Assembly: GCF_001426665.1 (NCBI RefSeq) | Contig: NZ_LMEY01000012.1 | Location: 62,001-126,000 of the forward strand | Reading direction: 5' to 3' | DNA from: Rhizobium sp. Root1334 | GTDB taxonomy: Bacteria; Pseudomonadota; Alphaproteobacteria; Rhizobiales; Rhizobiaceae | DNA length: 64,000 nt | Shown: positions 29,785-38,547 of the stretch, one piece after another | How positions within the stretch are numbered: position 1 is the first letter of the stretch | Layout: each line of letters opens with the position of its first letter | Notes under the pieces: generated by a model | Told to the model about the DNA's origin: nothing | Database searches by the model: none | Seen by the model: only the letters and a program-made list of their open reading frames with translations | Translations under genes and position numbers: made by a program

Positions 29785-31155
29785 ATGGAAACAAAAGCCA
29801 ATTACGCCATCGTCGGGTTTTTCACGGTCGCCGTCATTTTCGCGGCTTTCGGCTTTGTCTATTGGATGTCCCAATATGGCCGCAGCGGCGAAATGGCGGA
29901 ACTTGTCATCAGCATTCCGGGTTCAGCCAATGGCTTGAGCGTCGGGTCTCCGGTGCGTTTCAACGGTATTCCCGTCGGTTCGGTACGCAGCCTGGCCATC
30001 AATTCCAACGATCCACGCTATTCGGTTGCCGTGACCGAAGTGTCTGCTGATGCACCGGTGTTGAAATCGACGACGGCGACCCTGGAAATCCAGGGGTTGA
30101 CCGGCGCCGCCTATATCGAACTCAGCGGCGGCAACAAGGGTGAAGAGAATATTCTGCGCAAGGCACTGGACACCGGAACGTCAGCACAACTGACCGCCGA
30201 CCAATCCAGCGTTACCAGCCTTCTGGCCACCGCCGACAAGATTCTGGACCGCGCCAATGATGCGATCGGCGACATCCAGGGGTTCGTCAAGGATGTTCGC
30301 GGGCCGTTGACCAATACGATTTCCAATGCCGACCGTTTCACCAAGTCGCTGGCCGATAATTCCGAAGGAATCGATCAGTTCCTGAAGAGCGTCAGCGCGC
30401 TGTCGACTTCGATCACAGCTGCGGCCGGTAAGCTTGATTCGACGCTGTCCGCGGCAGATATTCTGGTGAAATCGGTCGATCCGAAGAAGATCGACCATAT
30501 CGTCAGCAATGTCGAAAAGATGAGTAATGACTTGAGTGCTGCGTCCACGGGCGTGGCCGATACAATTGCCTCGTTCAAGAAGACGGCGGAAACCTATGAG
30601 CGGTTCGGTGAAAAAGCAACGGCTTCTCTCGACCGAGTCGATACGTTGATCGCTTCCATCGACCCGCAAAAGGTGACCGGCGTCGTCAATGACGTTTCTG
30701 CCGCTAGCGCCGATGCTCGCAAGGCGGTTGCTTCGGTTGCCGATTTCGCCGAGCGGATCAAGGGCCGCCAGAATGATATCGATCAGACCATCACCGACGT
30801 CACCCAGATGGCCAGCAAGCTGAATGCCGCGTCCAGCCGCGTCGACGGGATTCTCGTCAAGCTCGACGGTTTCCTCGGCGATGCCGATGCGCCGTCCCTG
30901 TCGGCTGATGCCCGCGCGACGCTCGAATCCTTCCGCAAGGTTGCCGACAACCTGAATGCCCAGATAGGCCCGATCGCCGAAAACCTGAAGCGCTTCTCCG
31001 GCTCGGGCCTGCGTGATATCGAGGCTTTGGTCAGCGATACGCGCCGGACGGTCAATACGCTTGATACGACGATCTCGACCTTCGACAAGGATCCACAGCG
31101 GCTGTTGTTCGGTGGAGAAACGGTCAAACAGTATGACGGACGCACGCGCCGCTAA
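29785..31155 (+). CDS. mlaD: MCE-domain substrate-binding protein
   Basis: 456 residues: an N-terminal membrane anchor (YAIVGFFTVAVIFAAFGFVYWM), the MCE/MlaD domain (GLSVGSPVRFNGIPVGSVRSLAI...TGAAYIELSGG), then a long helical C-terminal region of about 300 residues rich in Ala/Asp/Ser. E. coli MlaD is only about 180 residues; the long helical tail is usual for alphaproteobacterial MCE proteins and may bridge the periplasm. Third gene of the mla operon, 87 bases after mlaF. Confidence 0.9.
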   Translation: METKANYAIVGFFTVAVIFAAFGFVYWMSQYGRSGEMAELVISIPGSANGLSVGSPVRFNGIPVGSVRSLAINSNDPRYSVAVTEVSADAPVLKSTTATLEIQGLTGAAYIELSGGNKGEENILRKALDTGTSAQLTADQSSVTSLLATADKILDRANDAIGDIQGFVKDVRGPLTNTISNADRFTKSLADNSEGIDQFLKSVSALSTSITAAAGKLDSTLSAADILVKSVDPKKIDHIVSNVEKMSNDLSAASTGVADTIASFKKTAETYERFGEKATASLDRVDTLIASIDPQKVTGVVNDVSAASADARKAVASVADFAERIKGRQNDIDQTITDVTQMASKLNAASSRVDGILVKLDGFLGDADAPSLSADARATLESFRKVADNLNAQIGPIAENLKRFSGSGLRDIEALVSDTRRTVNTLDTTISTFDKDPQRLLFGGETVKQYDGRTRR

Positions 31156-31367
31156 ATCAAAGCTGCGGCGCGGTTAGCCGAAGCAGGAATTGCTGCTGCC
31201 GGTGCTGGCGAATCGGGTATTGCTTCCATTGGCATGATGTTTGCGTGGCAAGGCTGCAAGCCTGGGCGGTTTTTTGCCGTGTCTGCGCTGGCGTGACTGC
31301 TTTTTTGGCTTGTTTTGACCGGGTCAGCCTCTACGTTGCTGCTGATTGGCGAAGGATAGTGTTTGAA

Positions 31368-31982
31368 ATGAATTTTCCCGGTGTGTCGTTTGGTCGAAAG
31401 GCAGGTTTGGTCCGGGCCTGTTTTGCATTCCTTCTCCTCGCCGCGCTTTCCGCCTGCGCCGGCAAGGCCAACAACGACACCTATAGCCTGTCAACGTCGC
31501 CTGTTATCGAAGGTCCGTCGTCAAGCCGCAAGCAAATCCTTGTTCCAGAGCCGACCGCGCTGAAAGCGCTCGACAGCGATCAGGTGGTGATCCGGCTATC
31601 AGGTTCGGAAATCCAGTATCTCGCCAAATCGCAATGGAGCGACCGCCTGCCGAAGATGGTGCAGGCAAAGCTTGTCCAGGCTTTCGAGAACACTGGCAAG
31701 ATCGGTGGCGTCGGAAAGCCGGGCGAGGGGCTTGCTATCGACTACCAGGTGATCACCGAAATCCGGTCTTTCGAAATATCGACAGCAGGTGCGGATACCG
31801 CCGTTGTCGAGATTTTCGCCAAAATCCTCAACGACCGCAACGGCACCGTCGGCGCGCAGAAGGCGTTCCGCGCGACTGTTCCTGTTCGTGGTAGCGGAGC
31901 GCCGGCATTTGTCGCTGCCCTTGATGGCGCATTTGCGCAGGTTGCCGGCGAAATCGTCGGCTGGACGCTGAAGGCGATCTGA
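31368..31982 (+). CDS. ABC-type transport auxiliary lipoprotein (PqiC-like)
   Basis: 204 residues. Signal peptide with lipobox LSAC near residue 25, so an acylated lipoprotein, followed by the ABC-transport auxiliary domain (TYSLS...ILVPEPTALKALDSDQVVIRLSGSEIQYLAKSQWSDRLPKMVQAKLVQAFENTG). Such proteins accompany MCE transporters, probably at the outer membrane. The ATG at 31368 follows GAAGGA. It lies 212 bases after mlaD, so it may have its own promoter; abuts the convergent BON gene. Confidence 0.88.
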   Translation: MNFPGVSFGRKAGLVRACFAFLLLAALSACAGKANNDTYSLSTSPVIEGPSSSRKQILVPEPTALKALDSDQVVIRLSGSEIQYLAKSQWSDRLPKMVQAKLVQAFENTGKIGGVGKPGEGLAIDYQVITEIRSFEISTAGADTAVVEIFAKILNDRNGTVGAQKAFRATVPVRGSGAPAFVAALDGAFAQVAGEIVGWTLKAI

Positions 31983-32246
31983 TCAGGCAACCGCGATCCG
32001 GTTGACGATTTCGGCCACGCCTTCGACCGTTCGCGCCGCTTCTTCCGCGCGCTCGGCTTCCTCGATGCTGGCGACAGCGCCGCTCAGCACAATTGTATTT
32101 CCTTTCGAGACCACCACAACATCCGAGGCATCGAGCCCGTCCACCGTGGCCAGGCAATTGGCGACCCGTGTTTCGAGGTCTGCCTGATCTCCCTCGAAAA
32201 ATTCCTCCGGGGTTTTTCCGAAAAAAGTGCGCTCCTTGAAAACCAT
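31983..32246 (-). CDS. BON-domain protein
   Basis: 87 residues with one BON domain: LETRVANCLATVDGLDASDVVVVSKGNTIVLSGAVASIEEAERAEEAARTVEGVAEIVNRI. BON domains bind membranes or phospholipids and occur in OsmY-like proteins. Here there is no signal peptide, so it is probably cytoplasmic. Stop codon is immediately adjacent to the lipoprotein stop. Confidence 0.88.
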   Translation of the reverse strand: MVFKERTFFGKTPEEFFEGDQADLETRVANCLATVDGLDASDVVVVSKGNTIVLSGAVASIEEAERAEEAARTVEGVAEIVNRIAVA

Positions 32247-32402
32247 GGCTGCGTTCTCCGATCCGTCTACTGGCCGATAACGCAGCGGAAACGCTTTTGT
32301 TCAGCTCTGTTCCATTCGAAACAGCGCGGATAAGCGGTGCGTGAGATCGTTGGGTCACTGGATGAGACGAACTCATCAGGAGCCAACAGAGGGAACATCA
32401 AT

Positions 32403-32654
32403 ATGCGCAAGCTCATCATCTCCGCCGCCGTCGCAGTCCTCGCCGCCGTCTCGTTTGCCGCACCGTCGCAGGCCGGCGGCCATCACGGCCATCATCACGG
32501 CGGTTTTTCAATCGGCTTCTACAACACCGGCTATTATGGCGGTGGTGGCTATTACGGCGGCGGTTATTACGAACCGTCCTGCTACATCAAGAAGGTGAAG
32601 CGCTGGGACAAGTGGGGCAACCTGCATATCCGCCGCATCAAGATCTGCGACTGA
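32403..32654 (+). CDS. Small secreted Gly/Tyr/His-rich protein
   Basis: 83 residues: signal peptide ending around APSQAGG (residue 24), then a low-complexity stretch (HHGHHHGG, GYYGGGGYYGGGYY) and a short basic C-terminal part containing two Cys (PSCYIKKVKRWDKWGNLHIRRIKICD). Similar short exported proteins with a CYxKKVxRxDxxGN motif are common in rhizobia; function unknown, and the His run may bind metal. ATG at 32403 with GAGGG upstream. Confidence 0.8.
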   Translation: MRKLIISAAVAVLAAVSFAAPSQAGGHHGHHHGGFSIGFYNTGYYGGGGYYGGGYYEPSCYIKKVKRWDKWGNLHIRRIKICD

Positions 32655-32672
32655 CACCCACGCACCAGACAC

Positions 32673-32708
32673 AAAAAATCCGGCCGTTTACGCGGCCGGA
32701 TTTTTGTT
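32673..32708. terminator. Bidirectional terminator between the small secreted protein and hemF
   Basis: ATCCGGCCG and CGGCCGGAT arms flanked by A-rich sequence on the left and T5 on the right, so it can act on both convergent transcripts. Confidence 0.85.
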
Positions 32709-32726
32709 TGTGCAGGGATATTGCTC

Positions 32727-33638
32727 TCAGGGCCAGCGGACCACGGGCGGCAGCGACGACAGGATCGAATCGACGTTTCCGCCGGTTTTCAGGCCAAAGA
32801 TCGTGCCGCGGTCGTAGAGCAGGTTGAACTCGACGTAGCGGCCGCGGCGGACCAGCTGTTCGTCGCGGTCTTCCTCGGTCCAGGGTTTGTTGAAATTGGC
32901 GCGCACGATCTTTGGATAGATCAGGCTGAACGCCTTGCCGACGTCCTGGGTGAAGGCCAAGTCAGCCTCCCAGCCGCCCTTTTCCTCGTCAGAATGCAGC
33001 CAATCGTAAAAGATACCACCGGTGCCGCGTGGTTCGTTACGGTGCTTCAGGAAGAAATACTCGTCGCACCATTGCTTGAAGCGGGTGTGGTCGGCAACCG
33101 GGTGCCGCTTGCACGCAATCTCCATGCCCTTGTGGAACAGCATCGTATCCGGATCGGTCTGTGTCCGGCGGCTGTCGAGCACAGGTGTCAGGTCCGCACC
33201 GCCGCCGAACCAGTGGCTAGTGGTGACGACCATGCGGGTATTCATATGCACGGCCGGGACGTTCGGATTGACCGGGTGGGCGATCAGCGAGATGCCGGAG
33301 GCCCAGAAGGTGGGGTCCTGTTCGGCACCGGGAATCTGGCTGCGGAATTCCGGCGAGAATTCGCCGTAGACGGTCGACGTATGGACGCCGACCTTTTCGA
33401 AGACGCGGCCTTCCATCATCGACATGCGGCCGCCGCCGCCCGCACCCTGGTCGCGCACCCAGTCCTTGCCGATAAAACGGCCTGGCTCGCGATCGGAGAG
33501 CGGGCCGGTCAACTCGTCCTCGATGGTTTCGAACGCGGTGCAGATGGTATCGCGCAAGGATTGGAACCAGGCGGTGGCTCTGGCTTTCTTGTCTTCGATA
33601 TCCGCGGGCAATCCCTGCGGCAGGTTGGGTCGTTCCAT
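32727..33638 (-). CDS. hemF: Aerobic coproporphyrinogen III oxidase
   Basis: Oxygen-dependent decarboxylation of coproporphyrinogen III to protoporphyrinogen IX in heme synthesis. The 303-residue product has the family signature FGGGADLTP near residue 160 and the conserved [21 protein letters not shown] and WADxYFxxxHR-like segment ([23 protein letters not shown]). The ATG at 33638 gives the usual length. Confidence 0.95.
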   Translation of the reverse strand: MERPNLPQGLPADIEDKKARATAWFQSLRDTICTAFETIEDELTGPLSDREPGRFIGKDWVRDQGAGGGGRMSMMEGRVFEKVGVHTSTVYGEFSPEFRSQIPGAEQDPTFWASGISLIAHPVNPNVPAVHMNTRMVVTTSHWFGGGADLTPVLDSRRTQTDPDTMLFHKGMEIACKRHPVADHTRFKQWCDEYFFLKHRNEPRGTGGIFYDWLHSDEEKGGWEADLAFTQDVGKAFSLIYPKIVRANFNKPWTEEDRDEQLVRRGRYVEFNLLYDRGTIFGLKTGGNVDSILSSLPPVVRWP

Positions 33639-33847
33639 GAAAGTAATCCTGTTTGGCGGAGCCTGAAGCGGCAAAGAGCGCGCCGATTCGCATATTGTCC
33701 GACAGTTCATATTTTTGCCACGGCTGCAACGGCGCAGAGATAAGCGGGGCAGTCTGCCGCAGATGCCCCTGTTGTGATTCCGACTCGCAAAAGCAGGAAT
33801 ATCTCCCTATCTTGATCATAGAGGCTCGACTGGTGAAAGGTGAGCTC

Positions 33848-34108
33848 ATGGCAAGGATCCCGGCAGGCCCGCCGCTCGACGGCCTGAAACGTCAGATCGA
33901 CCGGCATCGCAGCGGCAATCCGCGCGGAAATGACGGGCTGTTTGTCCGCGAGACATTCAGGCTCGATCGCACCGATGCGCGCCAGAAGGCGCAGGAATGG
34001 TTCGATGCCTGGCCGAAGGCCGCCTATTGGACCGAAGTGGAGAGCTGGCGCCAACTCGATGGCGGCCAGATCGAATTCACTATGCGGCGTCTGCCGAGTG
34101 CCGATTGA
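33848..34108 (+). CDS. Conserved hypothetical protein, 86 residues
   Basis: Short basic protein (KRQIDRHRSGNPRGNDGLFVRETFRLDRTDARQKAQEWFDAWPKAAYWTEVESWRQL). No signal peptide or membrane segment, and I do not recognise a named domain. AAGGTGAG precedes the ATG at 33848. Codon use is like its neighbours. It is convergent with soxR, 4 bases apart. Confidence 0.65.
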   Translation: MARIPAGPPLDGLKRQIDRHRSGNPRGNDGLFVRETFRLDRTDARQKAQEWFDAWPKAAYWTEVESWRQLDGGQIEFTMRRLPSAD

Positions 34109-34112
34109 CGTC

Positions 34113-34625
34113 TCAGTCTGGTGATCCCTTGATGCAGGCCGCCGCTTCGTCCTGCTCCTCGCCTGCATGCTCGATGAGATAGGCGCCGGTACCTTTTTCA
34201 GACAGTTCGTCATAGGGGTTGCGCAGCGGACAGTCGCGCATCGACAGGCAGCCGCAACCGATGCAGGACGTCAGCTGGTCGCGTAACGCGGTGAGCTTGG
34301 CGATGCGCTCGTTCAGATCGGTCTTCCAATGTTGCGATAGGTGCTCCCAGTCGCTCGCCAGCAATTGCCGGTCGTTCGGCAGGGCGGAAAGCTCCTTTTG
34401 AATGTCTGCCAACGGAATACCGGTGCGTTGGGCGATCTTGATGACGGCGATGCGGCGTAGGACGCTGCGGGGATAGCGGCGCTGGTTTCCCCGGCTGCGC
34501 ATGCTCTGAATCAAACCTTTGGCCTCATAGAAATGCAGCGTCGAAACGGCGACGCCGCTGCGTGTGGCGACCTCTCCCACAGTCAGTTCGCGGCGCGGCA
34601 GATCGGTACGATTTTTTTCCGGCAT
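34113..34625 (-). CDS. soxR: Redox-sensitive transcriptional activator SoxR
   Basis: 170 residues of the MerR family: N-terminal winged helix ([53 protein letters not shown]), dimerisation helix, and the 2Fe-2S cluster motif [12 protein letters not shown] (C-x2-C-x-C-x5-C) that defines SoxR. Oxidation of the cluster by redox-cycling compounds activates target promoters. Divergent from an FMN reductase with a SoxR-type operator in between. Confidence 0.95.
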   Translation of the reverse strand: MPEKNRTDLPRRELTVGEVATRSGVAVSTLHFYEAKGLIQSMRSRGNQRRYPRSVLRRIAVIKIAQRTGIPLADIQKELSALPNDRQLLASDWEHLSQHWKTDLNERIAKLTALRDQLTSCIGCGCLSMRDCPLRNPYDELSEKGTGAYLIEHAGEEQDEAAACIKGSPD

Positions 34626-34630
34626 GTCTA

Positions 34631-34661
34631 TTGACCTCAACTTTAGTTGAGGTTCTATACC
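34631..34661 (+). promoter_or_regulatory. SoxR-dependent promoter with 18-bp operator
   Basis: TTGACC (34631-34636) and TATACC (34656-34661) are separated by 19 bp, the over-long spacer of MerR-family promoters. Within it lies a perfect 18-bp palindrome, CCTCAACTTTAGTTGAGG (34635-34652), very close to the E. coli soxS operator. The promoter points toward the FMN reductase and overlaps the soxR start region. Confidence 0.9.
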
Positions 34662-34699
34662 ATGTGCTCCATCGCATCTACAACGGAGCTTTCGCAGAC

Positions 34700-35269
34700 A
34701 TGAACGAGAAAATGACCATCGCCGTCGTCTATGGCAGTGCACGGCAAGGCCGCTTCTGCGACACGGTCGTCAACTGGACCTTGACGGAATTGTGGGCCGA
34801 AAGCGGTTTTCGCATCACGCTCATCGACCCTCTTGAGCTCAAGGGAACGGCCGGGGATGCGGCGCTGAACGCCGAAGCGCTCGAGGAAAAGATCGCCGAG
34901 GCCGATGCGTTCATCATTGTCACGCCGGAATACAATCACGGCTATCCGGCTCCGCTCAAGGAGTTGATCGACAGTTGCTATGAGCCCTGGCACGCAAAGC
35001 CGGTCGGTTTCATTTCCTATGGTGGCGTCTCGGGTGGGCTGCGGGCCGTCGAGCAGTTGCGCCAGGTCTTTGCCGAATTGCATACGGTCACCATCCGCGA
35101 CACGGTCAGTTTTTCCAATGTCTGGGCGCAGTTTGATTCGGCCGGCAATCCCTTCAAGGCGGCGGAAGCCAAGGCCGGACTGATGGTGATGCTGCGGCGG
35201 CTGAAATGGTGGGCGAGGGCGCTGAAGACTGCCCGGGCCGAAAACACCTATAGCGGAGTGGCGGCGTGA
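34700..35269 (+). CDS. NAD(P)H-dependent FMN reductase
   Basis: 189 residues of the flavodoxin-like FMN_red family: [18 protein letters not shown] near residue 8 (phosphate loop of FMN), [21 protein letters not shown] near residue 75, and [17 protein letters not shown] near residue 112. Likely a cytoplasmic quinone/azo/flavin reductase. Its promoter carries the SoxR operator, so it is probably induced by redox-cycling compounds. Confidence 0.88.
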   Translation: MNEKMTIAVVYGSARQGRFCDTVVNWTLTELWAESGFRITLIDPLELKGTAGDAALNAEALEEKIAEADAFIIVTPEYNHGYPAPLKELIDSCYEPWHAKPVGFISYGGVSGGLRAVEQLRQVFAELHTVTIRDTVSFSNVWAQFDSAGNPFKAAEAKAGLMVMLRRLKWWARALKTARAENTYSGVAA

Positions 35270-35285
35270 TGTCAGGCCGGCAAGT

Positions 35286-35750
35286 CTAACCGTTGACCTG
35301 CCGGATCGCTTCACCGGCGATCATTGCCACCGACATGGCGACATTCAGCGACCGCTGCCCCTCGACCATCGGCACGATAATGCGTCCATCGGCCTTGTCG
35401 TGAACGTGATCCGGTACGCCTGCGCTTTCGCGGCCGAAAAGCAGGGTATCGTTCGGCTGGAACGCAAAGCGGGTGTAGCGCTCGGCGGCCTTGGTGGAGG
35501 CGAGCACCAATCGACGGCCCTGCGCGAGCCTCTCAGCTTCGAACCGCTCCCAGTTGACGTGGCGTGTCAGCGTAACCGCGGCGATATAGTCCATGCCGGC
35601 GCGCTTGAGGTTCTTGTCCGAGAGATCAAAGCCCGCGGGCTCGATGATATCGACGGCTAGTCCCAGGCATGCGGCAAGGCGCAGGATCGTCCCGGTATTG
35701 CCGGGAATATCGGGCTGGTAAAGGGCGATGCGGAGCGAATGTGGCGACAT
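35286..35750 (-). CDS. trmL: tRNA (cytidine(34)-2'-O)-methyltransferase
   Basis: SpoU/SPOUT-family enzyme methylating the wobble base of tRNA-Leu. The 154-residue product shows the trefoil-knot motifs: LYQPDIPGNTGTILRLAACLG at the N-terminus, LLFGRESAGVPDHV near residue 95, and the C-terminal VPMVEGQRSLNVAMSVAMIAGEA. The small size and absence of an RNA-binding extension fit TrmL. ATG at 35750 is chosen; another ATG at 35774 is possible, and ribosome sites are weak for both. Confidence 0.92.
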   Translation of the reverse strand: MSPHSLRIALYQPDIPGNTGTILRLAACLGLAVDIIEPAGFDLSDKNLKRAGMDYIAAVTLTRHVNWERFEAERLAQGRRLVLASTKAAERYTRFAFQPNDTLLFGRESAGVPDHVHDKADGRIIVPMVEGQRSLNVAMSVAMIAGEAIRQVNG

Positions 35751-35836
35751 ATCAACAAGTCTTATGGGGTTCATCAATGGCCGTAATCAATCTGTGCCGT
35801 AATGGCAACAGAATCCTGATTGAGACAAAAATGACG

Positions 35837-35862
35837 AAAAAAACGCCAGCGGCAATCTGGCG
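35837..35862 (-). terminator. Minus-strand intrinsic terminator without an upstream gene
   Basis: On the minus strand ACGCCAG/CTGGCGT (7 bp, 6-base loop) is followed by seven T. The nearest annotated minus-strand gene (trmL) lies downstream of it, so it would end a transcript made from 35863-36140, where no minus-strand gene was found. Confidence 0.75.
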
Positions 35863-35922
35863 TACAGGCGCAAATCACTCTATGTCTTGCTGCATCTGCA
35901 ACGCGAACCATAGGAGGCTTAC

Positions 35923-35979
35923 ATGGATATTCGAATGACCAACAGCCTCCAGGCTGTGCCTCCAGTCCTCTTGGACTGA
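35923..35979 (+). CDS. Possible 18-codon leader peptide before the ABC exporter operon
   Basis: The frame reads MDIRMTNSLQAVPPVLLD and stops at TGA. TAGGAGG precedes the ATG by 6 bases, one of the best ribosome sites in the window. GGAGGCT of that site is exactly complementary to AGCCTCC at 35944-35950 within the frame, so the site can be masked by its own message, and a second GCCTCC follows at 35958. The Ala-Val-Pro-Pro-Val stretch could slow ribosomes. The exporter start is about 160 bases downstream. It may instead be part of a structured RNA. Confidence 0.4.
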   Translation: MDIRMTNSLQAVPPVLLD

Positions 35980-36142
35980 CCGGTTTCGCGCTTTTCCTTT
36001 TTTGCACTATTGCGCACGACCGCCCGCTTTCCGGACGAACACGTCTCGTGTGCAAGATTGAGCTGTTTTCCGGTTTTTAATTTCTGATCGATGAATGCGG
36101 GTCTTCCCGCCTTCCTTCACTGGATTCCTGAAGGAGCTTATA

Positions 36143-38008
<1,866 letters not shown>

Positions 38009-38028
38009 GCCGCCTTCGAACTTTCCAC

Positions 38029-38469
38029 ATGGTATCTCCCGGAACGATCGGCGTGAGCGATATCGGTTTTGAATTTGACATCCTGATCCAGGGTGAGCGA
38101 ACGGAGGCTTTCGATGCCTTCGCCGCTGCCAATCCGGACTGGGGATGCCGCTACGGAAAGAACGGCGGGTTCCTCGCCGAACCGCCGCAACTGGCCACCG
38201 GCGAGCCGTGTGCGCGTACGTATGTGGCGCTGCATGTCGATGCCTATGCGGCCCAGATTTCGGCACTGCGGGCTCTCGGACATGGCCACGCTATTCGCAT
38301 CGCTGTGTATTTTGACAGTATGACGGTGCCGCCCTTGTGCCTTGGCCTCAAACCCTCGACCATGGCGCTGGTTTCAGCGCTTGGCTATGAAGTCGAATTT
38401 TGCCTTTATCCTTGTGCAGACCACGATGACGACGGAAAATCAGACCTCAATCCCACCTTGGGAACATGA
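38029..38469 (+). CDS. Hypothetical protein between the two ABC exporters
   Basis: Up to 146 residues, in frame from ATG 38029 or GTG 38053 (the latter preceded by GGAACG). Sequence such as SDIGFEFDILIQGERTEAFDAFAAANPDWGCRYGKNGGFLAEPPQLA looks like a folded cytoplasmic protein with no membrane segment; I recognise no family. It begins 20 bases after the first exporter and ends 78 bases before the second. Codon use matches neighbours, so it is likely real but of unknown function. Confidence 0.55.
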   Translation: MVSPGTIGVSDIGFEFDILIQGERTEAFDAFAAANPDWGCRYGKNGGFLAEPPQLATGEPCARTYVALHVDAYAAQISALRALGHGHAIRIAVYFDSMTVPPLCLGLKPSTMALVSALGYEVEFCLYPCADHDDDGKSDLNPTLGT

Positions 38470-38547
38470 CGGATTTGTAATCGAAATCACCGGCGCCTGC
38501 GGCCGATTAGCGATTGCCGTACGCGCGAAACCGCCTATATCGGACAT

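Larger units (their letters stand above)
35751..36142. other. Intergenic region between trmL and the ABC exporter operon
   Basis: A gap of about 390 bases. It holds a minus-strand terminator (35837-35862), an 18-codon open frame with a strong ribosome site (35923-35979), and several stem-loops: ACAGCC/GGCTGT and CAGTCC/GGACTG in 35942-35980, and ACACG/CGTGT at 36039-36051. No clear promoter was recognised. Confidence 0.6.
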
